Shown piece after piece: positions 26,370 to 36,856 of a stretch of DNA of 64,000 nt. The translations under genes and the position numbers were made by a program. This DNA is from Vibrio chagasii (lineage in GTDB: Bacteria > Pseudomonadota > Gammaproteobacteria > Enterobacterales > Vibrionaceae). Within the stretch, counting starts at the first letter, position 1, and every line of letters begins with the position of its first letter. Location: positions 1,054,001-1,118,000 of the forward strand of contig CP090851.1 of assembly GCA_041879415.1 (NCBI GenBank), written 5' to 3'. The notes beneath the pieces are model-generated. The model saw nothing but the letters and a program-made list of their open reading frames with translations. It did no database searches and was not told the origin of the DNA.

Positions 26370-29300
26370 TTAAGTTTCAGTGGCTAAGGAGGAGCCTCTT
26401 AGCACTTCAGAAGCTGTATCAAAATCAAATTCCTCTAACGAGTTTTCTAGTTTCTTGAACTCTGAGGCTGATAATCCAATCTCAGCGCTACTCTCAATGT
26501 TTAGAACGATGGTCAGTGCTTCAGTGTCGTCATTGGCGACGGCTTCGAGTAGTGCTTTATACAGCGCGATGTTTGTCGACACAGATACTGAATCAATATT
26601 CTGTGATTGCTCAGTATTTTCATCAGCAGGTGGGTTTGACTTATCGAATGACTGTGCCAGCGCTTGGCTTAACTCGACAGTCGTTGTGATCACTTGTTCC
26701 ATGAGTTCCGAGTCTGCAGGTTTCGACTCAAGCTTCTCACATAGCGCGTGCAACTCAGTCGCGCCTAGGTTACCTGCAACGCCTTTTAGAGTGTGTAAAT
26801 AGCGAGCTTGGGCACTGCTCGTGAGTTCAGTGTTTAAAGCTTGTTGGTCCGAATAGGCTTCAACAAAGCGATGCAATAATTTCCAATACAGTTGGTGGTT
26901 ATTGCTGGCTCGTAGTAATCCCATGTCAGTGTCTAAACCATCTATGATAGGCAGCGTTACAACTGCATCTTGTGATTTAGTCTCGGATGGTAGAGTGGGT
27001 GTTGTGAACTGCACAGGATTAGCCGGCGAAATCCAGTTCGCTAATGTGGCGAACATTGATCCGACATCGATCGGTTTGGCAATGATGTCACTCATACCAC
27101 TATTAAGCGCTTTGTCTTTGTCTCGTTCCATTACGTTTGCGGTCATGGCGATAATAGGCGTTTTAACGTCTTTTATCTCGTTACGAATGTACTGCGTTGC
27201 TTCATAACCATCCATAACTGGCATTTGGCAGTCCATTAAAATGCCATCGAAAGGGGCGCCATCAGCAATTGCTTTGTGGTAAAGGTCTATGGCTTGCTGA
27301 CCATTCTCTGCGACCGTCACTTGGATCTGTTGCCCTTCTAAAAGCTCGGTTGCCAGCTCTTGGTTAATTTCATTATCTTCAACTAACAAGATATTCGCGC
27401 CTGCGAGTTGCTGAACATTCGCAAGTTGATTTTGTTGCTCCAATTCACTACGTGATACTCGGTCTGAATCTAGTCCATAAAGCGAGACGATGGAGTCGTA
27501 AAGGTGCGATGAGGTGATGGGTTTATCCAATATACTAGGTATGCTGAACCCTCGTTCTGTGATGGCTTCGGTTAATTCTTCGCGGCCATAAGCGGTAAGC
27601 ATCATGATGTTAGGTGCTTTCGATAGGGGCAAGCCTTTGTTCAGTTCTGCAAGTAGATCAACCCCGTCACGCTTAGGCATTTTCCAGTCTGAGATAATCA
27701 AATCAAACGGCTCACTTTTATCGTCAGCTGAATGTAGCTCTACAATGGCCTCATCGACAGAAGCGCATAGTGTTGGCGTTAATTTTAGGGACTCTAAGAT
27801 ATCGCCGACGATTAAACGAGCACTCGCGTTATCATCAACCACAAGCACTCTTAAGTGATTAATCGAGGCTGGTACTACAATGCGGTTTTGTGTAATTGAA
27901 TGGCTCACGCGTGTTGAGATGGTGAAGGAAAAGGTTGAACCTTTGCCAAGCTCAGTCGAGACTTGAATGTCCCCACCCATAAGCTGGCTAAGCTCCTTAC
28001 TGATCGCTAAGCCTAAGCCTGTACCTCCGTATTTTCGTGTTGTAGAGCTATCGGCTTGAGTGAACTTGTTGAACAGCTTGTCTGCTTGTTCCTGCGTCAT
28101 ACCAATACCACTATCTGAAACGGCAAACTTCAGCTTGATATTATCCCCTTGTCTTTCAGCAACTGAGATGGAGATTTTCACTTCGCCTTTCTCTGTAAAC
28201 TTGACGGCATTATTGCTGAGGTTGATCAGTATCTGTCCTAATCTGAGTGGGTCACCGATAAGGTTGGTTGGTACGTCTCTATCAACTTGGATGAGTAGTT
28301 CGAGCCCTCGTTCAGATGCTCGTAGGCCGACTAGATTGGTGATGTTATCGAGTACATTCTCGAGATGAAAATCGACGTTTTCTATATCTAACTTACCGGC
28401 TTCGATTTTCGAGAAGTCGAGAATGTCATTGATTAGACCGAGTAGGGTATCGGACGAGAGCTTCACTTTGTGAATATAGTTACGCTGCGCCTTGGTTAAA
28501 TCAGTCTTTAATGCGAGATAACTCATGCCAATGATGGCGTTCATTGGTGTGCGAATTTCGTGACTCATATTAGCGAGGAAGTCGGATTTTGCTTGGTTTG
28601 CGGCATCGGCCTCATCTCTTGCTTCGGCTAGGCTGTGTGCGAAGGCTTCTAAAGCCGAATGTGCTTTGTTGGCGAGTAACCCCATTAGCAAGATAATGGC
28701 GAAGAAAATGACGCCTCCGACTGCTAGATGGAAGGTAACACTAGAGGAATCTTTAACATTGACACTCTCTGCTAAGTGGCGCTGTGATACAAAGTCGCGC
28801 AGTTCAACGAAGCTGCTATCCATACTATCCAGTAATTGATGACCTCGTATTTGCGAGTTAACTAAGCCCATAAATTGAGACTCATAAACACTGATGCGTT
28901 CATCAAACGCCGTCACTTTTATGTTAGGTGCGTATAGAGCGAGAAGCTGCTGGGCGTTAGTCGACTTAGCTTGCAACTGGTTGATAACGTTTGAAACCTT
29001 TTCAGCGATTAGCTTTTGCTCCTTAGAGTTGGCAAGCAGAAAGTCTCGGTTGAATCGATTCGAACGACTTAATAGTGTGCGAATAGCCAGCAGATCTTGC
29101 CCTATGAGTAATTGAGATGAGAGCTCTGCTTGGGATTGGGAAACGAGGTGATTTAGCTCAGCCACTTGGCTCTGCTTGGCTTGATAGAGTAATCCAACCG
29201 AGCGCGAAAATTCAGAACCACTGAGTGTGACTTGATTGATGAGTGACGCTCTTAGCTTAGTTGAGGAGGCTGGTACGCCTTGGAGCTGGACTAAGTTTGT

Positions 29301-30026
29301 GTAGTAGCGATTTTTTGCTTTATCAATGATGTCTAAAAGTTGCTGCCCTTTGTCATCTAAGATCTGTTCTTGCAGCTCCAAAACTAACTGTGAAGCTTTT
29401 TGCATCTCAAATTTGACCAAGGAATAGGTCTTTAGGTTTCCGTTGAGCAGGTACTCTTTCTCAAGGTTTTGTATGTTGACCGCAAGAGTGGTTAGTTGAC
29501 TGGTTTTTAGGGCGACGTTGGTTAGGTCTTCGCTGGTTAATCTTAGTGCCCTTATATTCTGACTGTTTTGATTAATGGCTTGATTATGTAGATCCCTCAT
29601 ATCCCGTAGCAGCTCTGTTGCGGCGTTTGAACGCTCATCCATGAGTGTTCTAGTCGATTGGCTCATCTTGATGATGTCGACATACTCTTTGAATTGCATC
29701 AGGTACTTAGTGAGCAAATCAACAGGTAGCGATGCAGCATATTCGCTTTCGTATTCGTTAGCGAGTTGGATGGTGTGTTCTGCTTCTTGATTAAACTCTT
29801 CAATGACTTGTTCGTTGTAATCGTTGCTGAAGGAGAGCTCGTAAACACGCAGCTTATCAAGGGAAGTCAATAATCTGGTGCTAGAGGCGTACTCTTCAAC
29901 GCCAATTAATCGATTATTGAGGTTGATCCAGGCGCCAACAGCAACGGAAAACACAACGATGGCAGCAACCAGAAAGGAGACTAAGATTATTTTTGAGTCA
30001 GTAGCAAATTTAGAAACAGTATTCAT
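26370..30026 (-). CDS. Hybrid sensor histidine kinase (HisKA-HATPase-REC-REC-Hpt)
   Basis: The 1218-residue inner-membrane protein has helices at about 12-34 and 432-452 around a ~400-residue, largely helical periplasmic sensor region of TorS-like character. The transmitter has H489 in [13 protein letters not shown], then [15 protein letters not shown] and [10 protein letters not shown]. Two receiver domains follow with D780 ([14 protein letters not shown]) and D932 ([17 protein letters not shown]), and a C-terminal Hpt with H1078 ([15 protein letters not shown]). It can run a full phosphorelay. The preceding gene, 32 bases upstream, is an HD-GYP response regulator and is the obvious output, linking the signal to cyclic-di-GMP breakdown. 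The ligand is unknown. Confidence 0.93.
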   Translation of the reverse strand: MNTVSKFATDSKIILVSFLVAAIVVFSVAVGAWINLNNRLIGVEEYASSTRLLTSLDKLRVYELSFSNDYNEQVIEEFNQEAEHTIQLANEYESEYAASLPVDLLTKYLMQFKEYVDIIKMSQSTRTLMDERSNAATELLRDMRDLHNQAINQNSQNIRALRLTSEDLTNVALKTSQLTTLAVNIQNLEKEYLLNGNLKTYSLVKFEMQKASQLVLELQEQILDDKGQQLLDIIDKAKNRYYTNLVQLQGVPASSTKLRASLINQVTLSGSEFSRSVGLLYQAKQSQVAELNHLVSQSQAELSSQLLIGQDLLAIRTLLSRSNRFNRDFLLANSKEQKLIAEKVSNVINQLQAKSTNAQQLLALYAPNIKVTAFDERISVYESQFMGLVNSQIRGHQLLDSMDSSFVELRDFVSQRHLAESVNVKDSSSVTFHLAVGGVIFFAIILLMGLLANKAHSALEAFAHSLAEARDEADAANQAKSDFLANMSHEIRTPMNAIIGMSYLALKTDLTKAQRNYIHKVKLSSDTLLGLINDILDFSKIEAGKLDIENVDFHLENVLDNITNLVGLRASERGLELLIQVDRDVPTNLIGDPLRLGQILINLSNNAVKFTEKGEVKISISVAERQGDNIKLKFAVSDSGIGMTQEQADKLFNKFTQADSSTTRKYGGTGLGLAISKELSQLMGGDIQVSTELGKGSTFSFTISTRVSHSITQNRIVVPASINHLRVLVVDDNASARLIVGDILESLKLTPTLCASVDEAIVELHSADDKSEPFDLIISDWKMPKRDGVDLLAELNKGLPLSKAPNIMMLTAYGREELTEAITERGFSIPSILDKPITSSHLYDSIVSLYGLDSDRVSRSELEQQNQLANVQQLAGANILLVEDNEINQELATELLEGQQIQVTVAENGQQAIDLYHKAIADGAPFDGILMDCQMPVMDGYEATQYIRNEIKDVKTPIIAMTANVMERDKDKALNSGMSDIIAKPIDVGSMFATLANWISPANPVQFTTPTLPSETKSQDAVVTLPIIDGLDTDMGLLRASNNHQLYWKLLHRFVEAYSDQQALNTELTSSAQARYLHTLKGVAGNLGATELHALCEKLESKPADSELMEQVITTTVELSQALAQSFDKSNPPADENTEQSQNIDSVSVSTNIALYKALLEAVANDDTEALTIVLNIESSAEIGLSASEFKKLENSLEEFDFDTASEVLRGSSLATET

Positions 30027-30051
30027 AAAGTACCTGTGTTCATAAAGTACC
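30022..30051 (-). repeat. 13-bp duplication covering the hybrid kinase start, with a leader mini-frame
   Basis: TTCATAAAGTACC occurs twice, 17 bases apart. On the minus strand each copy reads GGTACTTTATGAA, so ribosome site and ATG are duplicated. The upstream ATG (30043) opens a six-codon frame whose TGA overlaps the real ATG at 30026 in an ATGA arrangement, suggesting translational coupling. Confidence 0.65.
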
Positions 30052-30058
30052 AGCGTAC

Positions 30059-31102
30059 TTAGTGTTCTAGTTCATCAGTAAAAGAGTCTTTGATGGTGAG
30101 CATCTCGTCGAGCTTACTAATGAAGATCGGCACCAAGTTAGGGTCAAAGTGCTGGCCAGCTTCTTCTTGTATCAGGCCTATCGCTTTTTCGATTGGCCAA
30201 GCTTGCTTGTATGGTCGTTCGCTGGTGAGCGCATCAAATACGTCGGCAATAGCGACAATACGTGCGCTTAGTGGGATATCTTCGCCTGAAAGTTTGTGAG
30301 GGTAGCCACTGCCATCCCATTTTTCATGGTGGTACAGAGCAATTTCTTGAGCGAGTATCAGTAGCTTAGAGTCGTTGTCTCCAATGATATCGCCGCCAAT
30401 GGTGACATGGGTTTGCATGATTGCCCATTCGTCCGCATCGAGCTTTCCGGGTTTCCCAAGAATAGAGTCGGGGATACCAATTTTACCTATGTCATGCATT
30501 GGTGCAGCTTGGAACAGAAGTTCGACCCACTCATCACTAACATCGAGCTGCTGAGCAAGAATTTTGGAGTAGTAGCTCATTCGTACAACGTGCATACCAG
30601 TTTCATTATCTTTGTATTCCGCGGCGCGCCCCAGTTTTCGAATAATCTCGAGCCTACTCATGGCTAACGCTTCTGTTCTCTGCCTCACTTTTTGAGAAAG
30701 CGCTAAGTTTTGGTCATAGAGAGAAATATGAGTCACCACACGAGCTTTCACAATAGGTGGACTGACTGGCTTAGTGATGTAATCAACGGCGCCAAGTTCA
30801 AACCCTTTTTGTTCATCGACGACATCGGTTTTCGCAGTAACAAAGATCACGGGGATATCCGCAGTGACCGGGTCACTTTTAAGTCGGCGGCATACCTCAT
30901 AGCCATCCATTTCCGGCATCATAATATCAAGAAGAATAAGGTGTGGTTTCGGTGAAGAAGAGGCGATTTTTAAAGCTTTTGCACCGGACGTAGCAGCTTT
31001 GATTTTAAATTCGTCGTTTAGGATCCCTGAGAGGGTATGGATATTATCTGGGATATCGTCGACTACCAGAACAATAGGCTTGTCTGTCGTAATTTGATTC
31101 AT
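30059..31102 (-). CDS. Response regulator with HD-GYP output (RpfG-like)
   Basis: The 347-residue protein has a receiver domain (residues 8-125, phospho-acceptor D59 in [15 protein letters not shown], lysine in YITKPVSP), a helical linker and a complete HD-GYP domain ([13 protein letters not shown] at 203-215, [11 protein letters not shown] at 258-268). Proteins with this architecture, such as RpfG, hydrolyse cyclic-di-GMP when phosphorylated. It is first in an operon with the hybrid kinase. The T6SS region begins about 300 bases to the right, read in the other direction at its first gene. Confidence 0.94.
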   Translation of the reverse strand: MNQITTDKPIVLVVDDIPDNIHTLSGILNDEFKIKAATSGAKALKIASSSPKPHLILLDIMMPEMDGYEVCRRLKSDPVTADIPVIFVTAKTDVVDEQKGFELGAVDYITKPVSPPIVKARVVTHISLYDQNLALSQKVRQRTEALAMSRLEIIRKLGRAAEYKDNETGMHVVRMSYYSKILAQQLDVSDEWVELLFQAAPMHDIGKIGIPDSILGKPGKLDADEWAIMQTHVTIGGDIIGDNDSKLLILAQEIALYHHEKWDGSGYPHKLSGEDIPLSARIVAIADVFDALTSERPYKQAWPIEKAIGLIQEEAGQHFDPNLVPIFISKLDEMLTIKDSFTDELEH

Positions 31103-31423
31103 TTTTCGTCCCTAAAAAATTTAATCAGATTGCTGTATTCCATGCTAATAAAGCGTAGTGGAATTTGGTGGAAATGCATGATTTCCGGAGGGTTAATTGT
31201 GGTTTTTGGAATCTGAGAGTAAAAAATAGACTTCCTTAATATGAATAGATATTTTATATGTTAACCTTTATTTAACAAAGAATAACTGCATGGATTGTGT
31301 CGTAGTGCGATCAGGGTTGAATTGTTCGAGTTGAAGTTTACGAACTTCGAGCTTTTCAGAGGTACTTAGTCGTTCAAGTAACTTTTCGAATTTACCGTGG
31401 ACTTGTTACAGGGAGAACGTGTG
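31103..31423. other. Divergent promoter region between signalling operon and T6SS-edge gene
   Basis: About 320 bases, AT-rich in the centre (31190-31290). It must hold leftward and rightward promoters. No gene or strong palindrome is visible. Confidence 0.5.
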
Positions 31424-32653
31424 ATGCCAAATAGTGGGCTGACTCTCATTCAGAAAGATATGCTATCGCTATTCGCGAACGCAGATTTGGTGGGTGTAAC
31501 CAAAATCGACAAAGTTAAAATTGCCGTGGCTGCGGCAACAGAAGTAGATAGTTTAACCGGTACAATAACAGAGGCTGTGACAGGGAGTGGAACAAGCCTC
31601 GCAGGGATGATTGAAAATATTACCGAGCAAATCAAAGAGAAGTTCCTAGATTATGCGAAGAGCATCACCAGCATTGCGATGGATGATATCAAAGCCCAAA
31701 TACTAAGTATGATCCCTAGCTTGGTTAAGAAGATCTTCGCAGATTTAGCACCTGCTATTGATGATATCAAAGAGGCAGCCAGTCGAATTTACTCCGCTTT
31801 AGGTAAAGCGGTAAACAATCATAAGACTCGCCATTTGAGTTCGATGACAACCACTCGCGTGGGCGCCGATGTAATAGATAAAATTCGTGGTGAGATCCGT
31901 GCTGTTGCTGTTCAAGATTCAATGATCGCATTGGCGCATGGTGGTGTGATTGCAATTAACCTAGCGAGTTCTGGTATCGGTGCGACTGTCACCAGTATTG
32001 TTAAAGCGGTTCTGTCTATTTTTAATTTTTTCCGCGGCTTATACGACAAATGGGTAATGGAAAGAAAGTTTCGTAAGTTTAAGCAAGAGTGTCTGATGCT
32101 TAATCAAAAGAGAGACGTGATCGGCGCTAATTTCTTCCGTGATTGGTTCAAGATGAAAATGGAAGAGATCCCCGTGATTGCGTCATACATGGTGTGCATG
32201 CCGTGTTATAGCTCTCCATATAACTTCTTATCAATAACCGACATTACGCCACCACCACCAAACATGAAGACTCGTTTAACGCGTAGAATTAAGCGAAAGT
32301 TTGGTTTTAAAGTGAACACGGATCCTTCTGTTATAAAGTTGTCTTTCCAGAAGTCGACCCTGAGTGCTTACGCTACTCTGCAAGAAGAGGCGAAGGCGTT
32401 TATCGCCAATAGTGAAATCGCGTTAGAGAGTAATAAGCCAGGAGTGAAACAGGTGCTCAATGCTGCACGCGGTGAGCCTAACTTTATACCGGGAACAGAT
32501 GAAAAAGCATTTACTAAAGCAGTAAGAAAACAGCAGGTTAAAAACTTCTTCAATGGCACGACGATCAAAGAGAGTGTAAAAGAGAGCCTAGCGCCTAAAG
32601 CACTCGCAGCGACGGTTGCTGGTGGTTTGGAATCTCTGTTGGTTCCTGAATAA
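31424..32653 (+). CDS. Protein of unknown function at the T6SS edge; possible effector or accessory factor
   Basis: The start ATG at 31424 follows AGGGAGA; an in-frame ATG at 31397 lacks a site. The 409-residue product has no signal peptide. Residues 1-160 are helical and rich in Ala, Ile and Lys; residues 164-204 are strongly hydrophobic (two stretches, VIAINLASSGIGATVTSIV and AVLSIFNFF), resembling a membrane hairpin. A basic segment follows (RLTRRIKRKFGF, about residues 280-292), preceded by TPPPPNMK. The rest is soluble. I recognise no family. It converges on the distal end of the T6SS operon, where effectors often sit; the hairpin could suit a membrane-active toxin, but no immunity gene is adjacent, so this is only a hypothesis. 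Confidence 0.85.
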   Translation: MPNSGLTLIQKDMLSLFANADLVGVTKIDKVKIAVAAATEVDSLTGTITEAVTGSGTSLAGMIENITEQIKEKFLDYAKSITSIAMDDIKAQILSMIPSLVKKIFADLAPAIDDIKEAASRIYSALGKAVNNHKTRHLSSMTTTRVGADVIDKIRGEIRAVAVQDSMIALAHGGVIAINLASSGIGATVTSIVKAVLSIFNFFRGLYDKWVMERKFRKFKQECLMLNQKRDVIGANFFRDWFKMKMEEIPVIASYMVCMPCYSSPYNFLSITDITPPPPNMKTRLTRRIKRKFGFKVNTDPSVIKLSFQKSTLSAYATLQEEAKAFIANSEIALESNKPGVKQVLNAARGEPNFIPGTDEKAFTKAVRKQQVKNFFNGTTIKESVKESLAPKALAATVAGGLESLLVPE

Positions 32654-32690
32654 CTATAACGAAAATCAGTTTTCCTGAAATAGAATAAAT

Positions 32691-32716
32691 GCGGATGATT
32701 GGTCATCCGCTTTTTT
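32691..32716. terminator. Terminator between convergent units at the T6SS edge
   Basis: GCGGATGA / TCATCCGC with loop TTGG, followed by TTTTTT on the plus strand. It ends the unknown gene; on the minus strand the U-run is poor but the hairpin may also mark the end of the T6SS operon. Confidence 0.9.
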
Positions 32717-32737
32717 GTGTCTGCTGATACCGTTGGG

Positions 32738-33508
32738 TTAGCGGTGTTGTTTGAGAAGGACCTGATAACGACTCGGTAAGCTTCCTATATTCGAAAGTTC
32801 TTCCAATATCACCGCGAGTGCGAACCAATCGTCCAATTTGCTCGTGATAGTGTGCTCTCTAGAATATCGAGGGGTGTAGCTGTTAAAGCGAAGCTTTTCT
32901 CTATCCGTTCCCATTTGGGTGACAGACCCAAAGTCGATAAGATGCGCCCGTCCTTGTTCACTCATGATTATATTGGATGGCTTAAGATCACCATGAACGA
33001 ATCCAAGTCTATGGATTTGGTTTATAGCGGTTTCTAGTGAGCTAATAAATTGAAAAGACGAACACTCAGGTAGGTTTGAGTCGTTTAGTATCTCCCGCAG
33101 TGTTTGACCACTAATGTAGGAAAGTACTAGAAAGTCTTGTTGGTAGTTAGAGAAGTAGTCGAGATATTTTGGGTAAGTGCCTTGTGTATCCAAATCTGTG
33201 TTGGAATAGAGAAACTCTGCCTCTTGTTTTAGATAGTGGCGGTGTTTTAGTTCATGAGCATATTTGATAGTGACCAATCCCCAGCTACGATGCTGAGCTA
33301 TAAATACTCGCGAGCTTAAGCGAGCAAGGTCGGTATAACCATGTTTTTGGATCGCACGTCTGAGCTGTTCATCAGTTGAACTCGTCTGGTTAGAAGAGGC
33401 ATCATCTTCGATGGGTGCAGCTCGCCTTGATGGGGAGGGCGAGCTATTAGACGGAGCGCTATTAAATTCCACTTGGCAGAGAAAACCCTGAGAAGAACCC
33501 TGGGACAA
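32738..33508 (-). CDS. T6SS-linked Ser/Thr protein kinase (PpkA-like, kinase domain only)
   Basis: The frame encodes a Hanks-type kinase: the lysine of VTIKYA (K82), catalytic loop VHGDLKPSNIIM (D174, K176) and LIDFGS (D192) are present; the canonical HRD is HGD. There is no membrane helix and no C-terminal sensor domain, so it is shorter than PpkA of Pseudomonas. In T6SS loci such kinases phosphorylate the FHA protein to switch on assembly, and an FHA gene is present here. No matching phosphatase gene is in the window. The start overlaps the end of tssM: TTG at 33508 or GTG at 33472 are possible, and the first ~50 residues are low-complexity Ser/Pro. Confidence 0.85.
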   Translation of the reverse strand: MSQGSSQGFLCQVEFNSAPSNSSPSPSRRAAPIEDDASSNQTSSTDEQLRRAIQKHGYTDLARLSSRVFIAQHRSWGLVTIKYAHELKHRHYLKQEAEFLYSNTDLDTQGTYPKYLDYFSNYQQDFLVLSYISGQTLREILNDSNLPECSSFQFISSLETAINQIHRLGFVHGDLKPSNIIMSEQGRAHLIDFGSVTQMGTDREKLRFNSYTPRYSREHTITSKLDDWFALAVILEELSNIGSLPSRYQVLLKQHR

Positions 33509-36500
33509 ATGGGTTTGATTGCCCTTGGGTTTTGATGGTGAGCTTCACTTTACTGTCTCCATAGACGAATTCAACTTGGGTGTTTTGAGCAGACGTAAAG
33601 TTCACGTTTGGCTCAAATAAGCGGAACCAGCTCCATGTACCTTTCACAGTATCTTGGCCTATGGTTGAGTCTTGAGCATTGAGTTGAACACCGAGTTTTT
33701 CGATGAACTTCGCATCACCTTGCCATGATTGTTGGCTCCACAGCGTTGGGCCATGTCGGTAAGTAAAGATAGGTTTATCTGAGATGATGGAAAACTCGGT
33801 GATGTTCGGTGTCATATCGACGGCTTTCAATTGGAAATTGATCAACACATTGGACGGATCGGCCAAGAACAGCGCACTTTTGATATCGGCTGCTTTATCC
33901 ATCATTGTCCAAACGTCAGGTGTAATTGACAACCCAGTCCCCGGTAGTAAACCCGGCAAATAGGGCGCTTCATCACTGTTCTTGATAAAGCCATTGAGGC
34001 GCGTCTGGTGGAACTTATCGACAATCCCATTGGTCACGAAGAAGGCTTTAACGTCGGCAACACTCACGTCAGATTTTGATTTTCGATTGAACGGATAAAA
34101 CGAAGCCAAACGTTGTTGATAAGGCTGATAGATCTCGTTCGACCAAGCAGTATTCAGATAGTCATGAGCCAGTGACATCACGGTTTCATTGCTTTGATGA
34201 ACCACTTTGTTCACCAGCTCTTCAGCGACTTCTAAGTGATTGCTGGATAAGCTCGCAAGTGAAGCAATAGGATTACCAGCCTGTAGAGTCGCAGATAGCG
34301 TATCAAAGGCGACCTTCTGCGGCTCTTTGGCCTCGTAAAACTTATATCCCCACTTATTCGCGTTGATAAACGCTGTAAGTAGGTTGTCTATTGGCTTTTT
34401 ACCTTGGTCACTAGCGGTAACTTGCTTTTTGTAGGCTTGGAAACTGAGTGATATTTGACGAGCGGATTCCTTTTTATCAGGATCTTGAATCGGCATGCTT
34501 GCAGGGTCTTGTTTTTTGTCATCCTGAGCGGGGATTTCAAGCTCCACATAGGTGTATTTAGCAATCGTTGAATACAAGCTAACGATTGGGTTATTGCTTG
34601 CTTCAGATAGGCTAGTTAATGCATTTTTTAACTGTGTCGGGTCGGCAACTTCTTTGACTTCAACATTACGAATTAGGTCACGCCAATAGTTAATGTAATC
34701 GTTTTGGTAAGTCTGCTTGAGTTCTCGGCTAATACGGTGAAGCTCCAATGCACTCGGGTACGCGCCCGCCACACCTTCATAAGATTGTAATGCAGACATT
34801 AAAGTCGGGGAGTTCACCGATAAGTCGAGTTCATTAAAGCCCGTCGGTGTGTAGATATATGGAACTAGGTAACCAGCAAAACTTGGTGAGAATTTGAATA
34901 CCGAATTGAAGTTATCACCCAGTTCACCACGAATATCGACACGTTTTGAGTAATCTGGTGAGCTCTGAATGTGTTCGTACAGCAGCGTCTCAATACCGGT
35001 TTGAGTGATGACCTTCTTAGCTAAACTTTCTAAATCATGGTTTGATTTAACTGGAGTCAGATTACGGGCAAAGATGTCATCCAACAGCACTTCGAGTTGA
35101 GCAATGTTGACGCTGTCGGCTTCACCTTGATCTTGCAGCGTACGAACGTAGTAATTTTTAAGCTCTTGTACGTTGGTTCTGTCTTTGCTGAAGAGTAAGC
35201 GATAGTTATTCAGCAAAGAGAGGGTTTGTGACTGATCTTCTAAGTTCACATAGACGAAGAGATCTTTCTCCAGCGTGTTTTCCATTGAAGGGATTAGAAC
35301 TTGCTGTAACTCGGCGAAATACGCCTCTTCGACCTCTGCCTTAATACTTGGGTTAGGCATAAACGGTAAGGTGTACCAAGGTTCTGGTTGATTGTAGAGG
35401 TTGTAGATTCTTTGTAGTGAGAACAGGTTCGGGATGTTATCGGCCATGTTCTCAATGTCGTACGGCGATGCAGATATTGCTTCTTTGTAACGCTCAAGCA
35501 TCACATCGGCTCTGGTCTCACGTTGGTTCTGGAAATCAAAATCAAACTTAATCACCAATAACACAGCGGCGAGCAAACCTATCCAAGAGAGTGTAAACAG
35601 CACTTGGTTAACAAGCAGGGTATTCTCTTTTCGTTTGTTCACACCGACCAGTTCGTGTTCTGCCAAGATCACATGCGTCATCAAGTATTGGGCAAACAAG
35701 GTTTGGTTTACCGGGACTTGCTCGTTCTGTTGATAGTGCTCGTGACCGACAGAATAGGAGACAGTGCTTGCCAGTAAGTCTGATTGTGCGGAGCTTTGAC
35801 CATCATGAGTGAAGTAAAACCCTCTAAACTGAAGTGCATCGCTGAGTTGTTCTCCGCGGTATAGGCGATTTAAAAACAACCACAGGTTTTGTTTCAATAA
35901 ACCAAACTGGAATGGGGCGCTCGCGATGGAGTTTCGATAATCTTGATTCAACTGCCCAGCAAGTGCATTGCTCATATTGGCAATCAGTTCACTGATTAAG
36001 TGGTCATATTCATCATTAAACCAATCGGCATCGATACCGCCGTGTTTGGAATACGGGGCTGTCGCGCCAAACACTTCGTCTCTCTTTGACTCATCAAAAG
36101 CCGAGAAGAACTGACAGAAATCACTGATACTTCCCATGTTTGAGATAACGTTATAAATCGGTAGGCTAACACCAAACGCTTGGTTAAATGTCTTAATGGT
36201 CGACTTGAGTTCATCAGCCTGTTGGGTAATTTGCTCGTTGTTCTCTAATAGCGATGACACGTCAGTCGTGAGCAGCAAGCCGTTAGCCGCTTGTCTTGGT
36301 CGCCACGCGGTGAGAGATTGGCACAGAGTTTTCAAATATTCAGGGTGTTGGTCTTCACCCATACTGATAGAGACTAAAATCGAATGCTCGCTAACCCAAA
36401 ATAGGATAGGGAATTCGATGTCATTGCCAAAGTCGTCAAGCTTATACGCCTCATAACCCATTTGCGTGATGATGCTTTTGTCTTTGTTCGGATTTTGGCT

Positions 36501-36854
36501 TAACAGCAAATAGATAGGCTGGTCATATCGGCTGGTTAAACGTGTCTTGCGTTTTTGTCCGCTGATCATACGGTTGAAATGGTTAGCCAGCTGCTTTTGT
36601 CGTTTCTGAATCAGCTCTTTGTCGAGTGACTCTTCTTGTGATTTTGCGCTGCGCTTGATCACTACCCAGTAGCAAATGACACCAACCAAGGTTGATAAAA
36701 TGGCAGCCGTGGCAAGGGCCCAAACCAGATAAGCATTGAGGGGTGTTAAAAGAATGACGCTAGAAGCGACAGTAAAAAACGCGACAGAGGCTAGAGCAGA
36801 GATACCTACCGTTTTCTTTACGTTACCTGACTTGTTTGGTTTTGCATCCGGCAT
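33462..36854 (-). CDS. tssM: T6SS membrane complex protein TssM (IcmF)
   Basis: The 1130-residue inner-membrane protein has two N-terminal helices (about 17-37 and 42-63), a cytoplasmic domain, a third helix around residue 415 and a large periplasmic part ending in the beta-rich C-terminal domain (residues ~1000-1130) that contacts TssJ. With TssL and TssJ it forms the trans-envelope complex. The nucleotide site seems lost: the P-loop region reads IYLLLSQNPNKDKSI (residues 114-128) without GxxxxGKT, and the usual TKxD position reads ISNMGS. It starts 2 bases after tssL and overlaps the kinase gene at its end. Confidence 0.93.
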   Translation of the reverse strand: MPDAKPNKSGNVKKTVGISALASVAFFTVASSVILLTPLNAYLVWALATAAILSTLVGVICYWVVIKRSAKSQEESLDKELIQKRQKQLANHFNRMISGQKRKTRLTSRYDQPIYLLLSQNPNKDKSIITQMGYEAYKLDDFGNDIEFPILFWVSEHSILVSISMGEDQHPEYLKTLCQSLTAWRPRQAANGLLLTTDVSSLLENNEQITQQADELKSTIKTFNQAFGVSLPIYNVISNMGSISDFCQFFSAFDESKRDEVFGATAPYSKHGGIDADWFNDEYDHLISELIANMSNALAGQLNQDYRNSIASAPFQFGLLKQNLWLFLNRLYRGEQLSDALQFRGFYFTHDGQSSAQSDLLASTVSYSVGHEHYQQNEQVPVNQTLFAQYLMTHVILAEHELVGVNKRKENTLLVNQVLFTLSWIGLLAAVLLVIKFDFDFQNQRETRADVMLERYKEAISASPYDIENMADNIPNLFSLQRIYNLYNQPEPWYTLPFMPNPSIKAEVEEAYFAELQQVLIPSMENTLEKDLFVYVNLEDQSQTLSLLNNYRLLFSKDRTNVQELKNYYVRTLQDQGEADSVNIAQLEVLLDDIFARNLTPVKSNHDLESLAKKVITQTGIETLLYEHIQSSPDYSKRVDIRGELGDNFNSVFKFSPSFAGYLVPYIYTPTGFNELDLSVNSPTLMSALQSYEGVAGAYPSALELHRISRELKQTYQNDYINYWRDLIRNVEVKEVADPTQLKNALTSLSEASNNPIVSLYSTIAKYTYVELEIPAQDDKKQDPASMPIQDPDKKESARQISLSFQAYKKQVTASDQGKKPIDNLLTAFINANKWGYKFYEAKEPQKVAFDTLSATLQAGNPIASLASLSSNHLEVAEELVNKVVHQSNETVMSLAHDYLNTAWSNEIYQPYQQRLASFYPFNRKSKSDVSVADVKAFFVTNGIVDKFHQTRLNGFIKNSDEAPYLPGLLPGTGLSITPDVWTMMDKAADIKSALFLADPSNVLINFQLKAVDMTPNITEFSIISDKPIFTYRHGPTLWSQQSWQGDAKFIEKLGVQLNAQDSTIGQDTVKGTWSWFRLFEPNVNFTSAQNTQVEFVYGDSKVKLTIKTQGQSNPFVPGFFSGFSLPSGI

Positions 36855-36856
36855 AA

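Noticed and set aside
26380..28368. Several Ser-rich plus-strand frames opposite the hybrid kinase
   Set aside because: Composition is that expected of the reverse complement of a coding sequence; the opposite strand has clear domains.
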